Both the position numbers and the translations under genes were made by a program. The notes below the pieces were generated by a model that did not search any database, had not been told where the DNA came from, and worked only from the letters and a program-made list of their open reading frames with translations. DNA of 64,000 bases. It comes from Dasypus novemcinctus. Taxonomy: Eukaryota; Chordata; Mammalia; Cingulata; Dasypodidae. This document shows, one piece after another, positions 1 through 9,881 of this stretch (its first letter is position 1; each line of letters opens with the position of its first letter). The DNA is taken from positions 114,375,225 to 114,439,224 of the forward strand of contig NC_080683.1 in assembly GCF_030445035.2 (NCBI RefSeq). The letters are read 5' to 3'.

Positions 1-100
1 ACAAACACACGTGATAACATGGATGAATCTTGAGAACCTTATGTTGAGTGAAGCAACCCAGGCATCGAAGGACGAATACTACATGACCACAATGATATGA
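1..100 (+). pseudogene. L1 ORF2 C-terminal fragment
   Basis: The last 33 codons or so of an L1 ORF2 reading frame, cut by the window edge and stopping at TGA 98-100. They align with the C-termini of the inner and outer L1 ORF2 (the segment encoding 'ITWMN', then 'KYYMTS'). The upstream reading frame cannot be judged. One codon near 67 and another near 90 differ from the inner copy. Confidence 0.8.
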
Positions 101-2994
101 AATAAGTAAACCAAGCTGCCTCAGAGAGCTAGAGCCTGGATGATAGGCTTAAAGGGAAATGGGGAAAATCAGGAAGGATGTAAGCTGACACCTACATGGG
201 TGAAATCTATGATAAGCTGGAGGTATTTGTACAAGGAAGGGATAAAATGGGGGCATAGGGTTACCTTTGGGAGGGCTTTGTGGGCTTGAGGGGGGCTAGG
301 GATGGGAGGATGGGTAATATTGCCCAAGAAATTGGGGGGAGGATGGGGCAACATAAGAACATAGGAGATTGTCAGGTATTTGGTTGAGAGTATAATGCTG
401 AGAAAACTTTTTCAAAAATAAAATAAGGAAGGTTGCCTGTTTAAGATGCTTAAAGGGGATAATCCAACACAGGACAGGCTCCTAGGGAGTTATGTGAATG
501 CTCATTTTGCCATAGTGGGTTATATCATTGGATAGAGACCGATATAATGAGAGTGAAGGTATACCCACATCCTGGGGAGGACTGAAATTCTCAAATAGAG
601 GGAATTGTATCTCTCAAGAGAAATGGTGTCTCCCAATGCATTAGGGCAGTTGAGCATGTCAAGCCCTCAACACTGTTGCAAGTATCTGTGAACATGGCCC
701 TTCAAGCAATGAAGATTGACTGTCACTGTGGGCCCTGAGGGGAGGGGGAAAGAGGTATTGAATAGATGGAACCAATGTAACTGTGTGGGCAATAGAAGTA
801 TTCCACAAGATTATGCAAGGATGGATATAAGACATGTAAAATTACACCAAAAATATATGGGGGCTGATAGGCTAAAATGTAAATCATAATGTAAAACATA
901 AGAGAACTAAAAATTTAGAAAATTGTATAGTCTAAAATATAAACCACAATGTAAACACAAATGTTACCTTGTTTGAAAGCTATTGTCTCAATATCTGTAC
1001 ATCAGTTTCAGTAAATAGAGTATGAATCTGTAAAAAGATTATTGCTGTGGAAGGGAAAAGGTTTTATGTTGGATATGTGGGAGTACTGTATATCGTATAT
1101 ATGAATTACTGTGATCTAAAACGTTTCTGAAGATAAGCTTAATAATTAGGAAAAAAAAAGAAAAAGATAGGACATAGACACTGAGGAAAAGACGTTAAGT
1201 AGTTGCCTTGCCAATATGCATACAGGGCAACACTTATTGCAGTGATGGAAGGCAAAATATCAAAAACAAAGCTTTTGCATTTTTAAATTTTTTGATACTC
1301 CAATTTATTTTTACCTTAATTTTTCTAAATCATATGTATTCTATATCTAACCTTTAAACTCATCACTATATTCCACTTTACTATTGATGGAACCTGGCAA
1401 TATATTAGGCTTCACTTTTGAAGAAGTTTTGGATGACAGAGAGGTTCAACAATGGCAGGGGAGGAATACTGGTGTGGGATGTTATTTACAGGGGACACAT
1501 GGTTGGCAGGGAGTTCTCCAGGGCATATATCCAGGGTACATAAAAATGTTTGGATATTTTCATAGTAGTTACAATTAAAAACAACAACTGAGGGAGTGCT
1601 GAGTTCCTAGCCAGGGGAGCTCTATCACAGTCCCTAAAGGAAAAGCAACAATCCCCCAAGCACAACAGCAAAGACCAAAAAAGAAGGAAGGTCCAACAAT
1701 GAGCCCTTGATACTAATGACCATGCTTGTGAGCCTGTGCACCTGAAATAAGAACAAGGCCTAGAGCTGCAGGGTGCCTAAGAGTTACTTCCTGAGAGCCT
1801 CCGTGTTGCTCAAATGTGGCCAGTCTCAAAGCCAAACTCAGTATTTAAATGTGTTGCCTTCCCCCCGGCATGGGACATGACTCCTGGTGATGAGCCTCCC
1901 TGGCACTGAGGGATTACTACCAAGTACCAGCTGATGATGTAACTAGAAAATGACCTTGAATAAAAGGGTCAACTCGGACCAGCAGAATATCTTAATCTAC
2001 ATATAATACCAGGAGTTAAAATGCTTTTTGACCTGAATAAAAGGGGGAAATGGAAAGGAAAAATGAGTTTATATGGCTATGAGTCTCCAAAAAGCGCTGG
2101 GAGGTTATTAGAGGGGTTGCCCTTATGCAACCTCAGCAGAGTCCCAGAGACAGATAAAGTAGATACAACCCCAGGTATTGGTTCTTCTGAGGGCTACAGA
2201 GACCCACAGGTTCTATGGTCATGGCAGATGGAGTTCAGTGCCATGTCAGTTGGCCCTACTTTGGAGTTTGTGTTTCTGTGTGATGGAGCTGGACTCAGAT
2301 GTGATCTTTGTCCACAAGTCTCTCCTGTTACTTTTACTGGAACTGTAGTTGTTGCTGGGGTTTAATGTATACCCAGGGGACCTGAATCTCTGGACTGACC
2401 ATGTCATAGCCAGGCCCTAAGCCTCAACAGACTTGCAAGTCCTACACTCTGGTTTATTGGACTTACCCCACTAATCAAACATGGAGGTGAAGGTCATCCA
2501 CCACACCAGGAAGCCAAGAGTGCCTACAACTGAAAACAGGAGAATTGCATCCAGTATCCATGTGGAATCTAAGCTCCCTCTTGATATAGATATGGAGTGG
2601 ACACAACCATCCTAAGATCCACAGGATGGAGGAATAGAGTATGGATTAGAGTAGACTTACTGATATTCTATTCATGAATTATTGTGATTAGTAATCGAAG
2701 AAAATGTGGCGTTGGTGTGGAGAAAATGGCCATGGTGACTGCTGGGACAGTTACTGGACATTGTATGTCCTCCCATGGCCCCCTGGGTGGACTGTGGGGA
2801 AGTGTGGGCTATGATGTGGACCACTGACCATGAGGTGCAGCAGTGCTCAGAGATGTATTCACCAAATGCAATGAATATCTCACGATGATGGAGGAGGTTG
2901 TTGTTATGGGGGGAGGAGGAGAGTGGAGAGTATATGTGGACCTCATATTTTTTTAATGTAACATTAAAAAAATAAAGACAAAAAAAAAAGAAAA
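1..2994 (+). mobile_element. LINE-1 3' end (ORF2 tail plus long 3'UTR)
   Basis: The first 100 bases match the last codons of the ORF2s at 13599-13698 and 19330-19426, ending in TGA at 98-100. A 2.9 kb 3'UTR follows and aligns by eye along its length with the 3'UTRs of the two full-length L1s downstream. Shared landmarks are an early G-rich block (about 240-350), the C-rich block around 1860-1915, the 'cctcaacagactt' block near 2430, and the terminal G-rich segment with an A-rich tail at 2969-2994. The 5' part of the element lies outside the window, so its length and target-site duplication are unknown. Its 3'UTR is about five times longer than the human one. Confidence 0.9.
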
Positions 2995-2999
2995 GTATC

Positions 3000-3588
3000 T
3001 TACTATGAATTTTAAGAACACCGTGGGTGTGGGTCGTGGCTGAGGGAGGCAGGTCAGGTCACTAGGTCCCCATATCTAATGTTCCCCACCATCCCAACAT
3101 CATCCCACTGTAGGTTCAACTTACCCCATTCATGACTATAAACTAGAATACCTGTTCCCAGAAAAGGATATGGGGTGAGCAGCCTGTAACCTTTCCACCT
3201 GGATGCTCAGTCGAGACTGCAGGCAAGGGGTGACTAGGCTCTACCATGCCTCCAGTAGGACAGTGTCAGGGGGATAACAACCTCACATGCACACAGAGAA
3301 CAAGATAAGCATTGACACATGAGCCTCAGCTGGAGGTGCAATGAGCACCCTGGGAAGGACAGTAGGAGGTCCACCAAGCACCAGGTGTTAAGGGAGCTCC
3401 TGCTCTTGAGTGGTCAGCACAGTGAGCAGAGGAGATACAACCCATCTCTAACCAGCTGGAGTCAAGATTCCTGAAGTGCATGCAGGGAGAGATAGATATG
3501 TCCCTTGAATACCTGAAGTAGGAGAACCTTGGGAAGATGAATGGGTTCAACACCCCCAGTGGTTTAATTCCTTCAAAAGTCAACTCTC
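3000..3588. repeat. Left half of duplicated host segment (block R0)
   Basis: This stretch resembles 24061-24640 and 58440-58870. All three share a segment with 'gtgtgggt', 'ggcaggtca' and 'ggtgagcagc', followed by a 'catgcctcc' or 'catccctct' block. It ends at the 14-bp target-site duplication of the outer L1 and resumes at 23251. I see no convincing reading frame. It belongs to a low-copy locus of repeated R, P and Q blocks, described in the findings. Confidence 0.65.
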
Positions 3589-4205
3589 AGAGGAGACAAG
3601 ATGGTTGCTGAGTAAACTTGCCTTTGTGGTCTGTCCCGGGAAGAGACGGCTGGGCGTGGCGGCAGGTTCTCCAAGGCGAGACTTTTTCGGGATTTTTGCA
3701 GGGCAGAAGTGTCGGGACATCGATTGGGTGGAAAGGTAACGGAGAGGATTGGTCTAGTAGATATAATTTGTGTTCTATTGCCCGCAGGTGAGACCCGCGC
3801 ACGGGCTCCTCCCTGTTGGGGGTGGGGGGAACTGCGGTCCTGTCCTGAGGTTCCGCTTTTGGATGGCTCTGAAGGGCTAAGGAGTTCGGGAGCTCTGGGT
3901 GAGCTTTGACAGGTTGATGTGACAGATCGCCTTTGTGGATCGATTTCGGAAGATAGACGGTGTTTTGTTGTGAAGCGGGAGAAACTTTTGAGTGCGAATA
4001 TAAACAATAGCGCTTCCGCCTGAAGCCCTGTCCCCAAAAGCCCGGCAACCATTCTCCAACCCAAATAGGCTGTAGGCAATAAAGAGAAGTAATTGGAAAA
4101 TTGATCTAGGCTGCGGCAAGGGGGGGGGGACACGTCTGGAAGCCGATTAGGGAATATTCTGCGAAGCTTGAGAATTCTGGTATTGGAATCTGTTTTCCGC
4201 GTCAC
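3573..4205 (-). other. Antisense open frame in outer L1 5'UTR (210 codons)
   Basis: A minus-strand frame starts inside the outer-specific 5'UTR block and runs through the monomer to just beyond the L1 boundary (last codons at 3573-3590 are host target site). The last 50 or so codons correspond in frame to the repeated peptide in the inner element's antisense frame. The first 155 codons have no counterpart in the inner L1. A second overlapping minus frame of 153 codons (3587-4048) shows that the region is generally stop-poor, which weakens the case for coding. Confidence 0.25.
3575..3588. repeat. Target-site duplication, left copy, outer L1
   Basis: The 14 bases starting AAAAGTC match 23247-23260 at 12 of 14 positions, with two adjacent differences. 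The right copy directly follows the outer L1's A-tail. The preceding bases give TTC/AAAA, a permissive form of the L1 endonuclease site TT/AAAA. Confidence 0.65.
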
Positions 4206-5668
4206 TGGCCGGGCTTCGGATCTGTACTAGCAAAGTGGCTGCGGTGTAGAGGCGCCCTCTAGTGGCAGAGGTTTGGAATCACAGGACGGGAGCTGTCCAA
4301 AAGCTGAACTGAAGGATAACGTACTAATGAGCCCAGCAAAGTGAATTGCAGGGTTCAGTCACAATATAGAGTTTGCGGATCTGACTTCCCCCATAGGGTT
4401 GGCACCCAGCTGTGGGGATCCCTGAGGGCTATGTTACACTGCGGGGCTCCCAGGCTTACTGTTGACCAGATTGGAGGCTGCCAGGTCTGAATTCCCTAAA
4501 TTCTGGTGGCCCACACTACAGAGACTCACACCTCTTGAGTCCTCAATATCTCAGACTTTCCATCCCTGAATCCATCACGCACTGAGGTCCATCTGAGGTC
4601 CTTAAATGCCCTAGCCTTCAACGTTGGCGTTTTTTCTTTATCGTTTCATTTTGTTTTGTTTTTATTTTCATTTTGACTTATTCTTTACTTTTTTCAATTT
4701 CCTGATTGCTAACACCGCATTATCCCCTAGTCTTCTCTCACAGCGTATCCCCCAAAGTCTTTTTTTACTCAGTTATTTAAGGGTTTTTTTTTTGTGGTAG
4801 GTGCTGTGTAGTGGGTGTTTTAATTCTGGTTCGTGTATATCTGTTTTTTTTTTATTTTTTATTTTCTTTCCCCTACCTGTTCCCCACCCCTTGCCCACCC
4901 TCTTTTCCTTTCTTCCTCTCGTCCCTTCCTCCTCCCCCTTTTTTTTCCCCTTTTTTTTCTGTTGTCTCTCTCCCTCTTGTCCCTCATATTCTACTTAGTT
5001 TATTTTAACTCAATTATACAATAGGTGCAGCAGGAAACACCTCACATTCGCTGGGTTTTCTCATCCTTCACTGCCTCATTTCTGTGTGAACTGATTTAGG
5101 CTACCTACACTATCCTCTTTCCCCTACATCTTGATATCCGCCACCATCTACTGGCTCTCCTATATTCCACCTCCCACCTCGCTTTCTTCGATCCACAAAG
5201 GGTCTAAGTCTTAATTTCTAATACCTATGTTTTGTTTTCTGTCTGTTATCCACTCTTGAAACTATTACCTTTCTTTTCTCTTTCCCTCTCTCACGAAATC
5301 AATAGCTTTTTAGCTCATACCATATTCCTCCCATATTCAATCATCTACCTCATAATAGGTACTCTACCTACTGCTATAACTCTACACAATTTACATGAAT
5401 CTAACCTCTATCCTCCCAGATCTCATATTCTTGCTTTGTTAACATATATCACCAATACTACTTTACACTTTTCCCTTGCTTACACAATTGCCTTTCCCCA
5501 ACACTAATACTTTCCTTTAAAGTGAACTTAACCAACAACAAGTAACTAGAATAAGAAGAAAAAAGTGACAAAGAGAAGATATAACACGTATGCAAAAATA
5601 ACAGCTAATTGACCTCCAAGAGCAGACAAAGAAGCTAAGGAACTGATTAAATCCGTCAAGATAAAGAG
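3589..5668 (+). promoter_or_regulatory. Outer L1 5'UTR / internal promoter region
   Basis: It begins with one copy of the monomer seen twice in the inner L1, with CAAGATGG at 3597-3604 matching the YY1 core used by human L1 at its 5' end. From about 3770 to 4965 the sequence is unlike the inner L1's 5'UTR: a moderately GC-rich part to about 4600, then a strong polypyrimidine stretch (4625-5010). From about 4970 to the ORF1 start it matches 8140-8829 of the inner L1. The promoter role is inferred from position and from the family, not shown by the sequence. Confidence 0.75.
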
Positions 5669-6637
5669 ATGACCAGAAAGCAACAAAAATCTACAAACCA
5701 AACCAGTAATCAGGAAAACATGGCTGAATCCAATCAACAAACCAATAATCACGAAGGGGAGCAAAACTTGGCACAAGCAATGAAAGATCTCAGAACATTT
5801 ATCACCGACAAATTTGACGAAGTAATGAAAGAGGTTAACAACATGAAGACATCACTTGGAGGGGAAATTGCAGACATACGCAAAAACATAACAGATATGA
5901 TGGGAATGAACACCACAGTTCAAGAAATCAAAAATACACTTGCAGCAAATATCAGCAGACTAGAAGAGACAGAGCAGAGAATTAGTGATGTGGAAGACAG
6001 TACATCAGAAATCAAACAGATAGTAGAAGGGGTCAATAAGAAGATAGAAAAAATCCAATTAGGATTTAGGGACTTGAATGACAATGCAAAAAGCTCAAAC
6101 ATACGTATTATAGGCATTCCAGAAGGTGAAGAGAAGGGAAAGGGGTCAGAAGGAGTGTTGCAGGAAATAATGGCTGAAAACTTCCCAAATCTACTGAAAG
6201 AGACAGATGTGCATATCCAAGAAGCACAGCGCACTCCACAAGTCATAAACCCCAACAGGCCCACCCCAAGACATATACTTGTCAAATTATCCAATGCTCA
6301 AGACAAAGAGAAAATCCTAAAAGCAGCAAGAGAAAAGAAAACCATCACAAACAAGGGAAGCTCAATTAGATTAAGTGCTGATTTATCTTCTGAAACCATG
6401 GAGGCAAGAAGGCAGTGGTATGATATAGTCAAGGTACTAAAGGAAAAAAATTTCCAACCAAGAATACTCTATCCAGCTAAACTAGCCTTCAAACATGATG
6501 GAGAGTTCAAAATATTCGCAGACAAACAGAAACTGAAAGAGTATACCAACAAGAAACCTCCCCTTCAAGAAATTCTAAAGGGAGTTCTGCAGGAAGAAAG
6601 GAAAAAACAGGAAAGGCAGAGTTGGAGGAGAGTATAA
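5669..6637 (+). CDS. L1 ORF1 protein, outer element (322 aa, open)
   Basis: Reading frame of the L1 RNA-binding protein, which forms trimers on L1 RNA in the cytoplasm and is required for retrotransposition. The frame is open for 322 codons (human ORF1p is 338). The N-terminus is polar and Gln/Asn-rich. Residues about 40-140 form a coiled coil with heptad-like Leu/Ile/Val spacing. An RRM follows from about 143, opening with [13 protein letters not shown]. The C-terminal domain has the family signature [23 protein letters not shown] 5669 fits the inner copy's start, but a second Met (MAESNQQ, residue 18) has a better Kozak context (A at -3) and could be used. The ORF2 start is 73 nt downstream. 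The frame has stayed open although ORF2 of the same element is dead, so it may survive by chance. Confidence 0.9.
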   Translation: MTRKQQKSTNQTSNQENMAESNQQTNNHEGEQNLAQAMKDLRTFITDKFDEVMKEVNNMKTSLGGEIADIRKNITDMMGMNTTVQEIKNTLAANISRLEETEQRISDVEDSTSEIKQIVEGVNKKIEKIQLGFRDLNDNAKSSNIRIIGIPEGEEKGKGSEGVLQEIMAENFPNLLKETDVHIQEAQRTPQVINPNRPTPRHILVKLSNAQDKEKILKAAREKKTITNKGSSIRLSADLSSETMEARRQWYDIVKVLKEKNFQPRILYPAKLAFKHDGEFKIFADKQKLKEYTNKKPPLQEILKGVLQEERKKQERQSWRRV

Positions 6638-6710
6638 GACCAACAACAACAAAAAAAAAGACAAAAAAAATATACAAACAAAATATGACAAACACAAATC
6701 CAATCAAAAT

Positions 6711-7380
6711 ATGGCTAACACAAATAATTCCTTGATAGTAATAACACTGAATGTCAACGGATTAAACTCACCTATCAAAAGATTCAGACTGGGACATTGG
6801 ATAAGGAAATATGACCCATCCATATGCTGTCTACAAGAGACACATCTTAGACCCAGAGACGCATGGAGATTGAAAGTGAATGGCTGGAAAACAATCATAC
6901 AAGCTAACAATAACCAAAAAAAGGCAGGAGTAGCTATATTAATATCAGACAAAATAGACTTTAAATGTGAAACAATTGTGAGAGACAAAGAAGGATACTA
7001 CATTTTAGTGAAAGGGAAAATCTGTCAAGAAGATCGAACAATCATAAATATCTATGCCCCTAACAAGGGTGCCTCTAAATACGTCAGGCAAACGCTGGAA
7101 AAACTAAGTGAAAGAATAGATACATCTACAATTATAGTGGGGGATTTTATTACACCACTAACAACTCTGGACAGAACATCTCAAAAGAGAATCACCAAAG
7201 AAACAAAACATCTGAATAGTATATTAGAGGAGCTGGATCTAATAGACATATATAGATCGCTACACCCAAACACAGCAGGATATACATTTTTCTCAAGTAC
7301 ACATGGATCATTCTCCAAGATAGATCATATGCTAGGCCACAAAGAAAGGCTGAATGAATTCAGAAGGATTGAAATCATAC
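6711..7380 (+). pseudogene. L1 ORF2 5' part, outer element (endonuclease domain, cut)
   Basis: N-terminal 223 codons of ORF2, covering most of the apurinic/apyrimidinic-like endonuclease domain. N14, E43 (QETHLR) and D145 (GDF) are present. Codon 147, at 7149-7151, is ATT (Ile) where the inner copy has AAT (Asn). N147 is an active-site residue of human L1 endonuclease, so this copy should be catalytically dead. The frame is then interrupted by the inner L1 immediately after the 11-bp target site. Reading resumes at 16292 with the SDHSG segment. The N147I change probably arose after insertion, since the element itself used an L1-type endonuclease site. Confidence 0.9.
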
Positions 7381-7381
7381 A
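7371..7381. repeat. Target-site duplication, left copy, inner L1
   Basis: GAAATCATACA is repeated exactly at 16281-16291, directly after the inner L1's A-tail. The preceding bases give ATT/GAAA, a relaxed L1 endonuclease site. Joining the flanks restores the outer ORF2 reading frame, which confirms that this is a nested insertion. Confidence 0.95.
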
Positions 7382-7384
7382 GAC

Positions 7385-7756
7385 TTACGGCAAGATGGTG
7401 GCTGAGTGAGCTTGCCTTGCCGTCTCTCCTGGGAAGAGGCAGCTGGGCACCGCTGGAGGTTCTCCGGGACCAGGCTTTTTCAGGATTTTTTCAGGGCAGG
7501 AAGTGTCTGGACATTGATTTGGTGGGAAGGTAACGGAAAGGACTGGTCTATAAGATATAAATTGAGACTTTTCAGGAGGGGGAGGCAAGATGGCGGCTGA
7601 GTGAACTTCCCGGTTACTAGCTCCTGGGGGGAATTGGCTGGGAGGCGTCGGAGACTCTTTGGGACCGGCTGTTTCGGGATTTTTCCTGGTCCGGAGGTGT
7701 CTGGACATCGATTTGGAGGGAAGGTAACAGAGAGGATCCATCTGTGAAATATACAC
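7385..7756 (-). other. Antisense open frame across both L1 monomers (ORF0-like candidate)
   Basis: A 123-codon minus-strand frame lies opposite the sense L1 5'UTR. Because the monomer is 195 bp (65 codons), the same peptide pattern appears twice in frame: FPPNQCPD...FPGETARQAHSATILP, and an earlier diverged repeat ending NREVHSAAILP. The outer L1's single monomer is open in the same antisense frame (end of the 3573-4205 frame, ending QVYSATILSP). Primate L1 has an antisense 5'UTR ORF called ORF0; I see no sequence relation to it. Low-complexity composition could keep this open by chance, and no promoter or splice donor has been shown. Confidence 0.3.
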
Positions 7757-7760
7757 GGAG
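7389..7760 (+). promoter_or_regulatory. Two tandem L1 5'UTR monomers with YY1-like starts
   Basis: GGCAAGATGG occurs at 7389 and again at 7584, a 195-bp period. Each is followed by GGCTGAGTGA, a GGGA..GGCT block, TTTTTC/GGATTTTT, GTGTCTGGACAT and GGGAAGGTAAC. The second copy has CAAGATGGCGGC, a good match to the YY1 site that positions transcription starts in human L1. Tandem 5' monomers are well known in mouse L1. The outer L1 has only one. The promoter role is inferred. Confidence 0.75.
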
Positions 7761-7789
7761 ATCCCAGCTACTGTGGAGGATTCCCTCCT

Positions 7790-8095
7790 TGGGTAGGTGG
7801 AGCCGAGGCAGCTAGCACCGTGCGGAGCCCCGGCGGGTGGCGGCCAGGGTAGCCGAGTCCGGCCAAGCCTGGCTGAGCCGCGGCGGGCGGAGGGGCGGAG
7901 CCCAGCTGAGCTCGGCCGAGCCCAGCCGCGCCGCGCCGGGCGGCGAGCGGGAGAGCGGAGCCGTGCTGTGCTGCGCCGGGCGGCAGGCGGGAAAGCGGAG
8001 CCCAGCCGAGCCCAGCCGAGCTGCGGCGGGCGGCGGGCAGCGGGCGGGGGACCGGAGCCCAGCTGAGCCCAGCCGAGCCTGGCGGCGGGGTTTCT
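7790..8095 (+). repeat. GC-rich degenerate tandem repeat in inner L1 5'UTR
   Basis: About 300 bp made of imperfect repeats of the type GAGCCCAGCCGAGC and GGGCGGCGAGCGGG, with very high GC and CpG content. It is bounded by the second monomer on the left and a T-rich stretch (8096-8136) on the right. The outer L1 has nothing like it. It behaves like a small CpG island inside a mobile promoter. Both strands are free of stops because of composition, so the long frames here are not taken as genes. Confidence 0.75.
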
Positions 8096-8829
8096 GTTCT
8101 TTGGTTTTTTTTGTTTGTTTGTTTGTTTTTTTTTCCAATCCTCTCTTTCTTGTCCCCAATATTCTTCTTATACTATTTTACCTTAACAATACATTAGGTC
8201 CTACAGGAAATACCTCACATTTGCTGGGTTTCCTCACCCTCCACTGCCTCATTTCTCTGTGAATAGATTTAGCCTATCTACACTATCCCCTTTCCCCTAC
8301 AACTTGATATCCTCCACCATCTGCTATCTCTCCTATATTCCATCTCCCTTTCTTTGATCCATAAAGTGTCTAACTCTTAATTTCTAATACCTTTGTTTAG
8401 TTTTCCATCTGGTATTCGTCCCTGAAATTATTACCTTTCTTTTCTCTTTCCCTCTCTCACGAAAACAATAGCCTCTTAGTACGTACCACATTCCTCCCAT
8501 ATTCAGTCGTCTACCTCATTATAGGTAGTTTCCTACTACTATAACTCTACACAATTTACATGATCTAACCTCCATCCTCCCAGAACTCATATTATTGCTT
8601 TGTAAACATATATCACCAATACTACTTCACACTTTTTCCTTCCTTACACAATTGACTTTCCCCAGCACTAATACTTTCCTTTAAAGTGAGCTTAACTAGC
8701 AATAAGAAATTGGAATAAGAAGAACAAAGTGACAAAGAGAAGATATAACACTTACGCAAAAACAACAGCTAATTAATCTCCAAGACTAGACAAAGAAGCT
8801 AAGGAACTGATTAAACCCGTCAAGAAAAA

Positions 8830-9801
8830 ATGCTGACAAGACAGCAACAAAAATCTACAAACCAAACCAGTAATCAGGAAAACATGGCTGAATCCAATCA
8901 ACAAACTGAAAATCAGGAAGGGGGGCAGGACTTCGCACAAGCAATGAAAGATCTCAGAACATTTATCACCGACAAATTTGATGAAGTAATGAAAGAAGTT
9001 AACAGCGTGAAGACAACACTTGGAGGGGAAATTGCAGACATGCGCAAAAAAATAACAGATATGATGGAAATGAACACCACAATTCAAGAAATCAAAAATA
9101 CACTTGCAGCAAATATCAGCAGACTAGAAGAGGCAGAGCAGAGAATTAGTGATGTGGAAGACAGTGCATTGGAAATCAAACAGATAGTAGAAGTGGTCAA
9201 TAAAAAGGTAGAAAAAATCCAGATAGGACTTAGGGACCTGAATGATAACGCAAAACGCTCAAACATACGTATTATAGGCATTCCAGAAGGAGAAGAGAAG
9301 GGAAAGGGGTCAGAAGGAGTGTTGCAGGAAATAATGAATGAAAACTTCCCAAATCTACTGAAAGAGACAGATGTACATATCCAAGAAGCACAGCGCACTC
9401 CACTGGTCATAAACCCCAACAGGCCCACCCCAAGACATATACTTGTCAAATTATCCAATGCTCAAGACAAAGAAAAAATTCTAAAAGCAGCAAGAGAAAA
9501 GAAAACCATCACATACAAGGGAAATTCCATAAGATTAAGTGCTGATTTCTCATCTGAAACGATGGAGGCAAGAAGGCAGTGGTATGATATAGTCAAGGTA
9601 CTAAAGGAAAAAAATTTCCAACCAAGAATACTCTATCCAGCTAAACTATCATTCAAAAATGATGGAGAGTTCAAAATATTCACAGATAAACAGAAACTGA
9701 AAGAGTATATCAACAAGAAACCTCCCCTTCAAGAAATTCTTAAGGGAATTCTGCAGGAAGAAAGGAAAAAACAGGACAGTCAGAGATGGAGGAGAGTGTA
9801 A
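8830..9801 (+). CDS. L1 ORF1 protein, inner element (323 aa, intact)
   Basis: Intact ORF1: RNA-binding, trimer-forming nucleic-acid chaperone of the L1 ribonucleoprotein. Layout: polar Gln/Asn-rich tail 1-39; coiled coil about 40-140 ([20 protein letters not shown] onwards); RRM about 143-238 with [17 protein letters not shown] and PRHILVKL; C-terminal domain about 239-305 with ARRQWYDIV and [15 protein letters not shown]; basic tail. It is close to the outer copy, with the differences visible being mostly conservative. Met1 at 8830 is taken as the start. Met19 (MAESNQQ) is an alternative with A at -3. The ORF2 ATG lies 80 nt after the stop, as expected for unconventional ORF2 initiation in L1. 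Confidence 0.93.
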   Translation: MLTRQQQKSTNQTSNQENMAESNQQTENQEGGQDFAQAMKDLRTFITDKFDEVMKEVNSVKTTLGGEIADMRKKITDMMEMNTTIQEIKNTLAANISRLEEAEQRISDVEDSALEIKQIVEVVNKKVEKIQIGLRDLNDNAKRSNIRIIGIPEGEEKGKGSEGVLQEIMNENFPNLLKETDVHIQEAQRTPLVINPNRPTPRHILVKLSNAQDKEKILKAAREKKTITYKGNSIRLSADFSSETMEARRQWYDIVKVLKEKNFQPRILYPAKLSFKNDGEFKIFTDKQKLKEYINKKPPLQEILKGILQEERKKQDSQRWRRV

Positions 9802-9881
9802 AAGCAACAAGAAAGACAAAAATAGAAGGGGAAAATAAAATGATACAAACAAAGTATAACAAACACAAATCCAACCAAAAT

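Noticed and set aside
4801..5024. Three overlapping plus frames rich in Phe, Leu, Pro and Ser
   Set aside because: They are translations of the polypyrimidine stretch of the outer L1 5'UTR in three frames.
5920..6294. 124-codon minus frame inside L1 ORF1 (also 9084-9458)
   Set aside because: Open in both copies only because it mirrors the ORF1 codons on the opposite strand; no start context, and it sits wholly within a well-supported CDS.
7797..8262. Long plus frame of 141 codons and opposing minus frame in the GC-rich block
   Set aside because: Both strands are open because the repeat lacks stop codons; composition is Arg/Ala/Gly/Ser only, with no domain.
9786..9881. Upstream extension of ORF2 making an ORF1-ORF2 overlap or fusion
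   Set aside because: The ORF2 frame is open upstream in both elements but lies in a different phase relative to ORF1 in each (spacing 73 against 80), so it is not conserved.
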